Under the pieces are notes generated by a model. The model saw only the letters and a program-made list of their open reading frames with translations. It did no database searches and was not told the DNA's origin. The position numbers and the translations under genes are program-made. Of a DNA stretch of 64,000 bases, positions 8,951-17,573 are shown piece by piece. Numbering within the stretch: position 1 is the first letter of the stretch; every line of letters starts with the position of its first letter. Where the stretch lies: positions 40,416 through 104,415 of the forward strand of contig NZ_AKJS01000066.1 in NCBI RefSeq assembly GCF_000282215.1, given 5' to 3'. The stretch is from Pseudomonas sp. GM21 (GTDB lineage Bacteria; Pseudomonadota; Gammaproteobacteria; Pseudomonadales; Pseudomonadaceae).

Positions 8951-9229
8951 CTACGCCGTGTGATAAGTCGGCAACGCAAACCGTTGCTGGCTTTGCAGCA
9001 TCGAGATCTGCGGCAGTTCACTGGCCTGTTCGGCCAGGTCACGGCGAATCGCGCTGATTACCCACGACAACTGATCGCCAGCATGTAATTGCTGATAGGA
9101 AATCGAACGCTTGAACACCCGGCCTTCGGTGCTGCGCAGAGTCAGCAGAATGCCGCCGTCAGGACGCGGTTGAGTGGTCACATCGAAGTTGGAGAACAGG
9201 GAGGAAAATTTTTCTTGGATCAGGTTCAT
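8951..9229 (-). CDS. DUF3509 family protein
   Basis: A 92-residue soluble protein matching the Pseudomonas-specific DUF3509 family: it opens MNLIQEKFSSLF, has a central RPDGGILLTLR strand, and has the characteristic QLSWVISAIRRDLAEQ helix followed by FALPTYHTA. Its function is unknown. It is convergent with mtnD and probably monocistronic; the long upstream gap to 9568 would hold its promoter. Confidence 0.85.
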   Translation of the reverse strand: MNLIQEKFSSLFSNFDVTTQPRPDGGILLTLRSTEGRVFKRSISYQQLHAGDQLSWVISAIRRDLAEQASELPQISMLQSQQRFALPTYHTA

Positions 9230-9568
9230 GTCTATCAGCTCCGTGCACAGTGATTGGAAAGCATGGAGAGGTAGTTGCAGCGATTGTGCCAGTATTTTAT
9301 GTTTTTAAAATCCTTATAAATCAATCAGTTATGTTTTTGCGTATTTTGGCTTTCGTGCAATCTGCATGAATGGCCATCGTGCATCCTGCATTTTGAAAGA
9401 TCGTCGCTGTTTCGATGGAACCAAACGCCAGGTCGAGGTTCATCGTTCGTTTGTCCGGGTTGCGGATACAAAACATTGCAAAAACCGCGTGTACAGTTCA
9501 AGAACCGCTGACGTATTTTCGAGGTCAATGAACACCGCCCGACAATAAAAAAATCAGCGGGAACACCC
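9230..9568. other. Intergenic region between DUF3509 gene and acyl-CoA synthetase gene
   Basis: 339 bases separate two divergent genes. It contains an AT-rich patch at about 9290-9340 suitable for promoters in both directions. I see no convincing gene, repeat or hairpin. Confidence 0.5.
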
Positions 9569-11407
9569 ATGAAACGCACGCCGAACGACACGATTACCTG
9601 GGGCATGATGCTCCGCAAACTGCCGACGATCGCCAAGGTCATCCCTCGCGTGGTGAAGGGCCTGAAAGTCGCCAACGTCAAGGATCCGACCCAACCGTGT
9701 GGCCTGGGCTGGTGTTTCGAACAGGCGACGTTGCGCAATCCTGATGGCCCCGCGTTACTGCAGGGCGACGTGGCACTAACTTATGTGCAGGTCAATCAAT
9801 GGGCCAACCGCATCGCTCATCATCTGATGGCCCAAGGCATCGGCAAGGGTGACGTGGTCGCGGTCTTCATCGAGAACCGCCCGGAACTGCTGGTGACGAT
9901 TCTTGCGGTAGCCAAGGTCGGCGCGATCAGCGCGTTGCTCAATACCTCGCAGACCCGCGATACCCTTGTGCACAGCCTGAACCTGGTGGCACCGGTGGCG
10001 ATTGTTGTCGGAGGCGAGTTGGTCCCGGCGTTTTCGCAGGTCCGCGAACGGGTGTCCATCGCTTCGGCGCGAACCTGGTTCGTCGCCGATCAAGCGGCCT
10101 GCAATCATCCGGGCATTGCCCCCGACGGTTTCGTCAACCTGATGGCGGCCAGTGCCGATGCGGTCGACGACAACCCTGCCAGCAGCCAGCAGGTTTTTTT
10201 CGACGATCCTTGTTTCTATATCTACACCTCGGGCACCACCGGACTGCCCAAGGCCGGCGTCTTCAAGCACGGGCGCTGGATGCGCAGCGCCACCAGTTTT
10301 GGCCTGATCGCCCTGGACATGCAGCCGCACGACATCGTCTATTGCACCTTGCCGCTCTATCATGGAACCGGACTCTGCGTGTGCTGGGGCTCGGCCATCA
10401 GCGGCGCCTCGGGGTTTGCCATCCGCCGCAAGTTCAGCGCCAGCCAGTTCTGGAGTGACGTACGCAAATACCACGCGACCACTATCGGCTACGTGGGCGA
10501 GCTGTGCCGCTATCTGGTAGATCAACCTCCCAGTACCGAGGACAGCCAGCACGGCGTGACCAAGATGATCGGCAACGGTTTGCGTCCCGGAGCATGGAAC
10601 GCCTTCAAGACCCGTTTTGGTGTCAGGCACATTTGCGAGCTGTATGCGGCCAGCGACGGCAACATCGGATTCAGCAACATTCTGAATTTCGACCACACCA
10701 TCGGTTTTTCGCTGATGGCCTGGGAATTGGTGCCCTACGACCATGACAGTGGTCAGCCGATTCGCAATGCCAAGGGTTTCATGAATAAAGTGGAGAAAGG
10801 TGCGCAGGGGCTGTTGTTGGCGAGAATCGACGACAAGGCGCCGCTAGACGGCTACACCGATCCGCAAAAGACCGCAAAAGTCGTGCTGCATGACGTGTTC
10901 AAGAAGGGTGACCGTTACTTCAATACCGGTGACCTGCTGCGCAACATTGGATTCGGTCATGCGCAATTCGTCGACCGTTTGGGTGACACCTATCGCTGGA
11001 AAGGCGAAAACGTCTCGACAACGGAAGTCGAAAACATCCTGCTGCAATATCCGCAGATCGCGGAAGCCGTGGCGTATGGTGTGGAGGTCCGAAACACCAA
11101 CGGGCGCGCCGGCATGGCTGCGATTACCCCGGCAGAATCCCTCGCTACTCTGGATTTCAGCGAGCTGCTGAATTTCGCTCGCCAGCAAATGCCGGCCTAT
11201 GCGGTGCCGCTGTTCCTGCGGGTAAAAGTCAAAATGGAAACCACCGGGACGTTCAAATACCAGAAGACCCGGCTCAAGGAGGAAGCATTCGACCCCGGAA
11301 AAACCAGCGATGACCCGATCTACGCCTGGCTACCCGGCACTCAGACATACGTGCAAGTGACCGAGCAAGTGCTGGCGGATATTCACGGCGGCAAGTACCG
11401 CTATTGA
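9569..11407 (+). CDS. Long-chain acyl-CoA synthetase (FadD6/FATP-like)
   Basis: A 612-residue adenylate-forming enzyme that activates fatty acids to acyl-CoA through an acyl-adenylate. The AMP-binding signature YTSGTTGLPKA is at 219-229. The later GDLLRN and RWKGENVSTTEVE motifs are those of long-chain or very-long-chain acyl-CoA synthetases of the FATP type, rather than the classic FadD. The C-terminal FKYQK lysine region is present. ATG 9569 follows GGGAAC. It is transcribed alone; the next gene starts 96 bases later with its own ribosome site. Bile-acid or very-long-chain substrates are alternatives. Confidence 0.9.
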   Translation: MKRTPNDTITWGMMLRKLPTIAKVIPRVVKGLKVANVKDPTQPCGLGWCFEQATLRNPDGPALLQGDVALTYVQVNQWANRIAHHLMAQGIGKGDVVAVFIENRPELLVTILAVAKVGAISALLNTSQTRDTLVHSLNLVAPVAIVVGGELVPAFSQVRERVSIASARTWFVADQAACNHPGIAPDGFVNLMAASADAVDDNPASSQQVFFDDPCFYIYTSGTTGLPKAGVFKHGRWMRSATSFGLIALDMQPHDIVYCTLPLYHGTGLCVCWGSAISGASGFAIRRKFSASQFWSDVRKYHATTIGYVGELCRYLVDQPPSTEDSQHGVTKMIGNGLRPGAWNAFKTRFGVRHICELYAASDGNIGFSNILNFDHTIGFSLMAWELVPYDHDSGQPIRNAKGFMNKVEKGAQGLLLARIDDKAPLDGYTDPQKTAKVVLHDVFKKGDRYFNTGDLLRNIGFGHAQFVDRLGDTYRWKGENVSTTEVENILLQYPQIAEAVAYGVEVRNTNGRAGMAAITPAESLATLDFSELLNFARQQMPAYAVPLFLRVKVKMETTGTFKYQKTRLKEEAFDPGKTSDDPIYAWLPGTQTYVQVTEQVLADIHGGKYRY

Positions 11408-11503
11408 ATGTGGCTATGACGGCCCTTGAGAAAAAACAAGTGACAGCCGGCGGGCTGCTCGGGAAACTGTCGGCTTTGCGAATAACCCAACGTGGAGCCC
11501 CCG

Positions 11504-12022
11504 ATGTCAGACCAAAGCCGCCAGATGACCCCTGAAGAAGCCGCTGAATTTGCCGAACAGGTCTTCAACAAAGCGCGCGAGGGCGATGCGGCCATGATGG
11601 CTGCCCTGCTGACCAAAGGCCTGCCGCCTAATCTGCGCAACCACAAAGGTGACACCTTGCTGATGCTGGCCGCCTATCATGGCCATGTGGAAACCGTAAA
11701 AGTGCTGCTCGAACACAAAGCCGACCCGGAAATTCGCAACGACAACGGCCAAAGCCCGATTGCCGGTGCCGCATTCAAGGGCGACCTGGCAGTGGTCAAG
11801 GCACTGGTCGACGGCGGGGCGCAAGTGGAAGGTTCATCGTTTGATGGCCGCACCGCGCTGATGATGGCGGCGATGTTCAACCGCGTCGAAATCGTCGATT
11901 ACCTGATCAGCAAAGGTGCCGATCCGAAAGCCAAGGACGCCAATGGCGTGTCCGCACTCGATGCCGCGAAAACCATGGGCGCCGTCGACACCACCGCGCA
12001 GCTGGAAAAACTGCTCGGCTGA
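11504..12022 (+). CDS. Ankyrin-repeat protein
   Basis: A 172-residue protein with an N-terminal helical cap and three to four ankyrin repeats from about residue 35 to 165 (GDTLLMLAAYHGHVETVKVLL, DGRTALMMAAMFNRVEIVDYL and similar units). These repeats mediate protein contacts; no signal peptide is visible, so it is probably cytoplasmic. I start at ATG 11504 with GGAG 6 nt upstream rather than at GTG 11492. Its partner is unknown. It resembles AnkB-type proteins of Pseudomonas, but no catalase gene is next to it here. Confidence 0.85.
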   Translation: MSDQSRQMTPEEAAEFAEQVFNKAREGDAAMMAALLTKGLPPNLRNHKGDTLLMLAAYHGHVETVKVLLEHKADPEIRNDNGQSPIAGAAFKGDLAVVKALVDGGAQVEGSSFDGRTALMMAAMFNRVEIVDYLISKGADPKAKDANGVSALDAAKTMGAVDTTAQLEKLLG

Positions 12023-12138
12023 TCCTTTGCGGTGAGGGGGAAAAGCTCCCTCACTACAGGTCTCACCCTGCTCGGTAACTTCCCCCGAATGCGCTATCCT
12101 TCGCGCCCTCAAAAATCATTCGCTACAGGATCCACCTC

Positions 12139-12669
12139 ATGAAAGCCGCACTCGTCGAACTCATCAGCAAAATCAGCTCCGGGTGCATGAGCGATGACGA
12201 AATCCTGAAAGTCGCTGACGAAGCGGCTCAGGCCTACGCCGATCCTGAGACTTTTCTGACGGCCAACCCGGATATCAATTACGACGACACGTTCCCGATC
12301 TCCTTGGGCGAATGGGTGGTTGTCGGCAGTCTGCCGGAGACGGTGCTGTTCCAGGCCGACACTTACATGGACCTGTTCGCCCAGATCGTCGCCTCGTTCG
12401 GCCCGGGTGTTGATTTCAATATCAAGCCCAAGCAGCTGGCCAAAACCGAAGCCCTGACTGCGCTCAATCGCATTCAGGTGCAAATGGGCAGCATGAACAA
12501 GGAAAACGGCGGCTACACGCTGATGAACTTCAGCCAGTTGCTCGACGACGAACTGCAAGTGGTGCTGGTCTACGGCAACGACGTGCCGCGGGTGCTCGAA
12601 TTGTGCGCCGAGGTCGGCATCGCCGCTGCGCCATCTCTGGAAGCCTTGAAAGTGGCGATCCATATCTGA
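12139..12669 (+). CDS. Conserved hypothetical protein (176 aa)
   Basis: A soluble acidic protein with no signal peptide or membrane segment. It starts MKAALVELISKISSG, has a central hydrophobic LGEWVVVGSLPETVLFQADTY-type region and an alternating helix/strand pattern. I do not recognise a domain. ATG 12139 lies after CAGGATCCACCTC. It stands alone between the ankyrin gene and a small membrane protein gene, all rightward. Codon use is like its neighbours, so I regard it as a real core gene. Confidence 0.7.
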   Translation: MKAALVELISKISSGCMSDDEILKVADEAAQAYADPETFLTANPDINYDDTFPISLGEWVVVGSLPETVLFQADTYMDLFAQIVASFGPGVDFNIKPKQLAKTEALTALNRIQVQMGSMNKENGGYTLMNFSQLLDDELQVVLVYGNDVPRVLELCAEVGIAAAPSLEALKVAIHI

Positions 12670-12712
12670 CGTTAATCCTATAAAAATCGGAACCCTCGCA
12701 TTAGGCGGCTAT

Positions 12713-12740
12713 CCTAAGAGTGCAAATTACTCTTAGGGAG
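12713..12740 (+). promoter_or_regulatory. Hairpin overlapping the ribosome binding site of the next gene
   Basis: A perfect 9-bp inverted repeat (CCTAAGAGT at 12713-12721, ACTCTTAGG at 12729-12737, 7-nt loop) has its 3' arm running into AGGGAG (12735-12740), the Shine-Dalgarno of the gene starting at 12748. If transcribed, folding would hide the first part of the ribosome site. It could instead be an operator. Confidence 0.5.
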
Positions 12741-12747
12741 CGTCACC

Positions 12748-12939
12748 ATGGGTTCTACGTTCAACAGCCTGATTGCCTTGATCATTTTCGTTCTGGATAT
12801 CTGGGCCATCATCAACGTGGTTAAAAGTAGCGCCACTACCGGGATGAAAATCCTCTGGGTGCTGTTGATCGCGTGCTTGCCGGTGCTGGGGCTGATCATC
12901 TGGGCCATTGCCGGGCCACGGGGGAACGCGCGGATCTGA
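12748..12939 (+). CDS. PLD nuclease N-terminal (PLDc_N) domain small membrane protein
   Basis: A 63-residue protein with two transmembrane helices (about residues 5-25 and 35-55) and the family pattern DIWAIINVVKSSATTGMKILW followed by GLIIWAIAGPRG. This is the PLDc_N module, found alone or fused to cardiolipin synthase/phospholipase D proteins. The stand-alone form has no known activity. ATG 12748 has AGGGAG 7 nt upstream, inside the hairpin at 12713-12740. Confidence 0.8.
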   Translation: MGSTFNSLIALIIFVLDIWAIINVVKSSATTGMKILWVLLIACLPVLGLIIWAIAGPRGNARI

Positions 12940-12948
12940 CTCGAAACT

Positions 12949-12985
12949 TCCTGTGGGAGCTGGCCGGCTCGCTCCCACAAGGACC
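12949..12985 (+). repeat. Single REP palindrome
   Basis: CCTGTGGGAGC and GCTCCCACAAGG form an inverted pair around GGCCGGCTC. This is a REP element in the short gap after the PLDc_N gene, where it may also serve as a transcript end. Confidence 0.7.
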
Positions 12986-13086
12986 GTGTTTTTCATACTC
13001 GCACGCAGTATGCCGTTGAACGATCAGTCCGCGAAAAAGTCCAGATGCTTGTAAGCCCATCAACGGGTTTTATCGAGGAGGCACTG

Positions 13087-13320
13087 ATGCAAAAGTGGAA
13101 GATCACTTTCGTGGATGATCACGGTGAAACAATCGATGAAGTCTTTGAGTGCGACGAGTGCCCGGACAACGAGCAAGCAGCCAAACTCATCAAGGCCCGG
13201 CTTCTTCCTGTCGCCGCCGAACTGGATCTGAATGATCTGGAAGGGCGAACCGCTGATGCGAGCGTCAAAAGCCTTAAAGCCCAGAACAGCATACAAATCC
13301 TCGGTATCACGCCAATCTGA
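13087..13320 (+). CDS. Small hypothetical protein (77 aa)
   Basis: A soluble acidic protein beginning MQKWKITFVDDHGETIDEVFEC, with a CDEC pair near residues 22-25, which could bind a metal or form a disulfide. No known domain. The start is ATG 13087 because GAGGAGG is 5 nt upstream; the frame extends 14 codons further without a site. It is transcribed rightward and isolated. Confidence 0.6.
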   Translation: MQKWKITFVDDHGETIDEVFECDECPDNEQAAKLIKARLLPVAAELDLNDLEGRTADASVKSLKAQNSIQILGITPI

Positions 13321-13533
13321 ACACCTCCTGTCACATTCTCATCCAGGCCTTGGCAGCGGCTCTCTCTTGAGGCTACTCTGCAATCGAGATCAGCGAACGG
13401 ATCGCTAAGGTCTGGTCTTGTCAGCTACATGCTTGCTTCCCAACGGCAACGAGATTGCCGCATCGCTCGCACCACTCGGTTGCGCGTGCCGGGAATACGG
13501 AAAGTCTATCCATCACTTTGAGGGGGACGTTTC

Positions 13534-13878
13534 ATGAGCACAGCCTATCAAGAAGACATCAGCAGCTCGGTGCTGCGCCGCATGAAAGAAGGCGGTTTCG
13601 ACTTTTCAAGATTCCATCCCATCGAGTTCTACGCCATTTTCCCCGACGAGGAGCGGGCCCGCAGGGCAGCAGGACATTTTTACCGTGGTGAGTCCCTGAA
13701 TGCGCAAATCAGTGTGCGCGACGATGGCGCATGGGCGCTTGAACTGAGCAAAGTCATGTACGCCACTTACGATGATATCGGCGATTTCGAGCAATGTTTT
13801 GAGGCCGTGGTCGAGCCGCTGGGCGGCATCATCGAAGGATGGGGCGTCAAACAGGAGGTACGAGGGCTACTCGCATAA
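13534..13878 (+). CDS. RraB-family (ribonuclease E inhibitor B) domain protein
   Basis: A 114-residue single-domain protein with the ferredoxin-like RraB pattern: HPIEFYAIFPDEERARRAAGHF followed by WALELSKVMYATYDDIGDFEQ. In E. coli, RraB binds RNase E and modulates degradosome composition; here the role is inferred only from fold. A second RNase E regulator-family gene, rraA, is at 59.2 kb. ATG 13534 follows GAGGGGG. A terminator at 13902 ends the transcript. Confidence 0.75.
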   Translation: MSTAYQEDISSSVLRRMKEGGFDFSRFHPIEFYAIFPDEERARRAAGHFYRGESLNAQISVRDDGAWALELSKVMYATYDDIGDFEQCFEAVVEPLGGIIEGWGVKQEVRGLLA

Positions 13879-13901
13879 TCTTATGAACAGTGACACGCGC
13901 T

Positions 13902-13930
13902 AACGGCTGACCTTCGGGTTGGCCGTTTTA
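13902..13930 (+). terminator. Rho-independent terminator after the RraB-family gene
   Basis: An imperfect 11-bp stem (AACGGCTGACC with GGTTGGCCGTT, one mismatch and one G-T wobble) closes a UUCG tetraloop and is followed by TTTTA. Confidence 0.75.
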
Positions 13931-13984
13931 GTTCATGGGGCGGTAAAACCCCTCCGGCAAAACCCTGAAACAAGAACCCGGCGC

Positions 13985-14098
13985 AAAAAAAACCGCCTGA
14001 GCAGGCGGCGAAAGGGAGGTTCGGGCTGTTTTTCCAGCGAATGCACGGATTATCCGCACCGGCGACCGGGCAGTGAAATCAACTCTGACTATGCTGGT
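13985..14098 (-). ncRNA. Candidate leftward small RNA with strong terminator
   Basis: On the minus strand a GC-rich stem (AGGCGG/CCGCCT region, 13993-14008) followed by eight T makes a textbook terminator, yet no convincing minus-strand protein gene feeds it. The 100 bases upstream contain further short stems (CGGTCGCCGG, GCGGATAATCCG) and CCTATC/CATAGT boxes that could be a -10. I infer a roughly 100-nt small RNA between the RraB-family gene and the ATP-grasp gene; its 5' end is a guess. A palindrome GGCGACaacGTCGCC lies at 14103-14117. The rest of the gap to 14272 would hold the promoter of the rightward operon. No family is identified. Confidence 0.4.
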
Positions 14099-14272
14099 GA
14101 TAGGCGACAACGTCGCCTTGCAATGAAGCGGGGGCAATCAAGTTGGGGCGTTTGCTGCACAGGGTTGGTGCGGTATTGACGATGTGTATTTACAACTGAT
14201 TGATATCTAAGCGTTTATGCCGATGGCACGGGCCTTGCGAAGCGTAGATGTCCGGGTGACAAGGAGTACGGC

Positions 14273-15682
14273 ATGATCCGCACCTATTTTGATGAAATGT
14301 ACGATGCCGGCGGCCTGGTCCGCCCGCATTATCGGGAGTTTGCCCGTTGGCTGGCCGAAACGCCTGACGAGCTTTTGGCACAACGGCGACGCGAGGCCGA
14401 TCTGTTATTTCATCGCGCCGGGATAACATTCACGCTCTACGGTGATGAGCAAGGGACAGAGCGCCTGATTCCCTTTGACACCATTCCCCGCAGCATCCCT
14501 GCCAGTGAATGGCGGGTCGTCGAGCGCGGCTGCATTCAGCGGGTCAAGGCATTGAACATGTTCCTTGCCGACCTCTATCACGAGCAGCGCATCATCAAGG
14601 CGGGCATCATTCCAGCCGAGCAAGTGCTGGCCAACGAGCAATACCAATTGGCGATGCAAGGGCTGGATCTGCATCGGGATATTTATTCGCACATTTCTGG
14701 CGTCGATCTGGTGCGCGACGGCGACGGCACGTATTACGTGCTTGAAGACAACCTGCGTACACCCAGTGGCGTGAGCTACATGCTTGAAGACCGCAAGATG
14801 ATGATGCGGTTGTTCCCCGAACTGTTCGCGGCGCAACGCATTGCGCCCATCGATCACTATCCGAACTTGCTCCTGGATACCCTGAAAAGCTCCAGCCCGA
14901 TCGACAATCCGAGCGTGGTGGTGCTGACCCCGGGTCGCTTCAACAGCGCGTTTTTCGAGCATGCCTTTTTGGCGCGGGAGATGGGGGTTGAACTGGTGGA
15001 AGGCGCAGACCTGTTCGTGCGGGACGACAAGGTGTTCATGCGCACCACCGACGGGCCGAAAGCCGTCGACGTGATTTACCGTCGCCTCGACGACGCGTTC
15101 CTCGATCCACTGGCGTTCAACCCGGATTCGATGCTGGGCGTTCCGGGGCTGCTGTCGTCATACCGGTCAGGCAACGTGGTGCTGGCGAATGCCATCGGCA
15201 CTGGAGTCGCGGATGACAAGTCGGTGTATCCGTTTGTCACTGACATGATCCGTTTCTACCTCGATGAAGAGCCGATCCTGAAAAACGTGCCGACCTTCCA
15301 GTGCCGAAACCCTTCTGAACTGTCCCACGTACTGGCCAATCTTCCCGATCTGGTGGTCAAGGAAACCCAGGGCTCCGGTGGTTACGGAATGCTGGTGGGG
15401 CCGGCGGCGACGGCGGCGGAAATCGAGTCGTTCCGTGCGCGGATCAAAGCCAAGCCCCATGCGTACATCGCGCAACCGACGTTGTCCCTGTCGACCTGTC
15501 CGACCTTTGTCGAAAACGGCATTGCTCCACGCCACATCGACCTGCGTCCGTTTGTATTGTCTGGCCGCGAAACCCGGGTTGTACCCGGCGGTTTGACCCG
15601 TGTCGCCCTGCGTGAAGGCTCTCTGGTGGTGAATTCCTCACAGGGCGGCGGAACGAAGGACACCTGGGTGGTCGAGGATTGA
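14273..15682 (+). CDS. Circularly permuted ATP-grasp type 2 protein
   Basis: A 469-residue protein of the DUF404/DUF407 circularly permuted ATP-grasp family: VLEDNLRTPSGVSYMLEDR near 160-178 and the C-terminal ATP-binding lobe with VVKETQGSGGYGMLVGP. It lacks a membrane segment. The family is predicted to form amide bonds to a peptide or amino-group substrate, and it travels with alpha-E and transglutaminase proteins, exactly as here. ATG 14273 follows AAGGAG by 6 nt. It is the first gene of a three-gene operon; the alpha-E gene begins 12 bases after its stop. The actual substrate is unknown. Confidence 0.9.
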   Translation: MIRTYFDEMYDAGGLVRPHYREFARWLAETPDELLAQRRREADLLFHRAGITFTLYGDEQGTERLIPFDTIPRSIPASEWRVVERGCIQRVKALNMFLADLYHEQRIIKAGIIPAEQVLANEQYQLAMQGLDLHRDIYSHISGVDLVRDGDGTYYVLEDNLRTPSGVSYMLEDRKMMMRLFPELFAAQRIAPIDHYPNLLLDTLKSSSPIDNPSVVVLTPGRFNSAFFEHAFLAREMGVELVEGADLFVRDDKVFMRTTDGPKAVDVIYRRLDDAFLDPLAFNPDSMLGVPGLLSSYRSGNVVLANAIGTGVADDKSVYPFVTDMIRFYLDEEPILKNVPTFQCRNPSELSHVLANLPDLVVKETQGSGGYGMLVGPAATAAEIESFRARIKAKPHAYIAQPTLSLSTCPTFVENGIAPRHIDLRPFVLSGRETRVVPGGLTRVALREGSLVVNSSQGGGTKDTWVVED

Positions 15683-15694
15683 AGGAAGCCTGCC

Positions 15695-16645
15695 ATGTTA
15701 AGTAGAACTGCCTCGGATTTGTATTGGATGTCACGTTACCTGGAGCGGGCGGAAAACCTCGCACGGATGCTCGACATCAGTTATTCGCTGTCGCTGATGC
15801 CACAGGATGGTCGCGGTGACGGGCTGCACGAACTCGCCATGCCGCTGCTGATCACCGGTACCCTGGACGATTATCTGGAGCGCCACGGCGCGTTGCATGC
15901 CGAACGGCTGCTGCATTTTTTCGCCCTGGATGCGGCCAACCCGGCGAGCATCTACAGCTGCCTCGGTGCCGCTCGGGCAAGCGCCCATGCGGTGCGTGGG
16001 CGAATCACCGCCGATATGTGGGAAAACATCAACGCCACCTGGCTGGAGATTCGCGGGATTGCCGAACAGGGGTTGAGCCGCTACGGCATGAGTCGTTTTT
16101 GCGAATGGATCAAGGAACGTTCCCACCTGTTTCGGGGCGCGTCCTACGGCACCATCATGCGTAACGATGCGTTCCGCTTCATTCGTCTGGGAACATTTAT
16201 CGAAAGGGCTGACAACACACTGCGCCTTCTCGATGCGCGCTACGAAATGGCCGGTGATCAAGCCGAAGCCGTCAGTGACAGTACGGCGCACGCCTATTAC
16301 CAGTGGAGCGCATTGCTCCGTGCGCTGTCGTCGTTCGAGGCGTACACCGAGGTCTACCGCGATGCTCCCGGTGCCCGGCATGTGGCTGAGTTGCTGTTGT
16401 TGCGGGCCGATGTGCCGCGCTCATTGCGCGCCTGTACCGAAGAAATCGACCAGATCCTCGCCAGTCTGCCGGGGGCCAACGGCCGTCCGGCTCAACGTCT
16501 GGCCGCTGAGATAGACGCGCGCCTGCGCTACACCGGCATCAACGAAATTCTCGAAGAAGGCCTGCACGCCTGGCTGACCGAGTTCATCCCGCTGGTGCGC
16601 CAGTTGGGCAACGCCATTCACAGTTCATACCTGGAGGCTGCATGA
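15695..16645 (+). CDS. Alpha-E domain protein
   Basis: A 316-residue all-helical protein of the alpha-E (DUF403) family, recognised by the N-terminal LSRTASDLYWMSRYLERAENLAR motif and the central FIRLGTFIERADNTLRLLDARY stretch. It is the constant partner of the permuted ATP-grasp protein and is thought to help bind or shape the substrate. Its stop overlaps the start of the transglutaminase gene by 4 bases (ATGA), so the two are translationally coupled. Confidence 0.9.
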   Translation: MLSRTASDLYWMSRYLERAENLARMLDISYSLSLMPQDGRGDGLHELAMPLLITGTLDDYLERHGALHAERLLHFFALDAANPASIYSCLGAARASAHAVRGRITADMWENINATWLEIRGIAEQGLSRYGMSRFCEWIKERSHLFRGASYGTIMRNDAFRFIRLGTFIERADNTLRLLDARYEMAGDQAEAVSDSTAHAYYQWSALLRALSSFEAYTEVYRDAPGARHVAELLLLRADVPRSLRACTEEIDQILASLPGANGRPAQRLAAEIDARLRYTGINEILEEGLHAWLTEFIPLVRQLGNAIHSSYLEAA

Positions 16646-17451
16646 GACTTTCCATTAGCCACGAAACCACCTATCACTATGAAGATCAGGTGCGGGCGAG
16701 CATCCAGTACCTGCGACTGACACCCCACGACAGCGAGCGTCAGCACGTGCTCAGCTGGCAACTCGACCTGCCGCGCCCGGTACGCGCGCAACTCGATCCG
16801 TTTGGCAACATTTTGCACGTGCTGACCATGGACGAGCCGCACGAGGCAATCATCATCGGCGCCCGTGGCCAGGTCGACATCGATGAACTGCGTGAAGCTG
16901 AGCATGAAAGCCAGTCGGCCCTGCCGTTCCTGCGTTTCACACGCCTGACCGAGCCGGACGAAGCCTTGCGAGCGTTCGCGCAAAAGGAATGCAAAACCCG
17001 TCGGGACCGCACTGCGCTGATCGACTTGATGCATGGCCTTAACCAGCACATGACCTACTCGCCGGGTTCAACCGAAGTCGACACCAGCGCGGCTCAAGCC
17101 TTCGCCGGGCGTTCAGGCGTCTGTCAGGATCACACCCATGCGTTTCTCGCCTGCGCGCGCAGCCTGGGCATTCCGTCGCGTTATGTGTCGGGTTATCTGT
17201 ACAGCGAAAACAGCGAACACCTGGCCAGTCACGCCTGGGCTGAAGCCTGGCTGGATGATGCCTGGTACAGCTTTGACGTGACCAATGAACTGGCTCGTCC
17301 GGAGCGCCACTTGAAACTGGCGGTGGGCCTGGATTATCTGGATGCCTGCCCGGTACGCGGGATGCGCCGGGGGGGCGGGTGCGAACAGATGCATGCGAAG
17401 GTGTTTGTGTCGCCAACGCCGATGCCGGTTGTCTCGGTCCAACAGCAATAA
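16642..17451 (+). CDS. Transglutaminase-family protein
   Basis: A 269-residue cysteine-protease-fold protein with an N-terminal beta domain (DUF2126/Bact_transglu_N type, starting MRLSISHETTYHYED) and a transglutaminase core: Cys in RSGVCQDHTHAF (near residue 158), His in SHAWAEAW and Asp in YSFDVTNE. All three catalytic residues are present. No signal peptide is visible. As the third gene of the ATP-grasp/alpha-E operon, it is predicted to cut or transfer an amide bond, perhaps removing what the ATP-grasp enzyme adds. Confidence 0.88.
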   Translation: MRLSISHETTYHYEDQVRASIQYLRLTPHDSERQHVLSWQLDLPRPVRAQLDPFGNILHVLTMDEPHEAIIIGARGQVDIDELREAEHESQSALPFLRFTRLTEPDEALRAFAQKECKTRRDRTALIDLMHGLNQHMTYSPGSTEVDTSAAQAFAGRSGVCQDHTHAFLACARSLGIPSRYVSGYLYSENSEHLASHAWAEAWLDDAWYSFDVTNELARPERHLKLAVGLDYLDACPVRGMRRGGGCEQMHAKVFVSPTPMPVVSVQQQ

Positions 17452-17468
17452 TCTGCAGCACCACAATA

Positions 17469-17563
17469 CCCTGTGGGAGCGAGCCTGCTCGCTATAGCGG
17501 TCTTTCAGTCAGCAAATCTGTGACTGATACACCGCCATCGCGAGCAGGCTTGCTCCCTCCAGG
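17469..17563 (+). repeat. Inverted REP pair
   Basis: GTGGGAGCGAGCCTGCTCGCTATAG at 17473 and the inverse CATCGCGAGCAGGCTTGCTCCC to 17557 face each other across about 40 bases. This is a REP doublet between convergent genes. Confidence 0.85.
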
Positions 17564-17573
17564 GTTGATGGTG

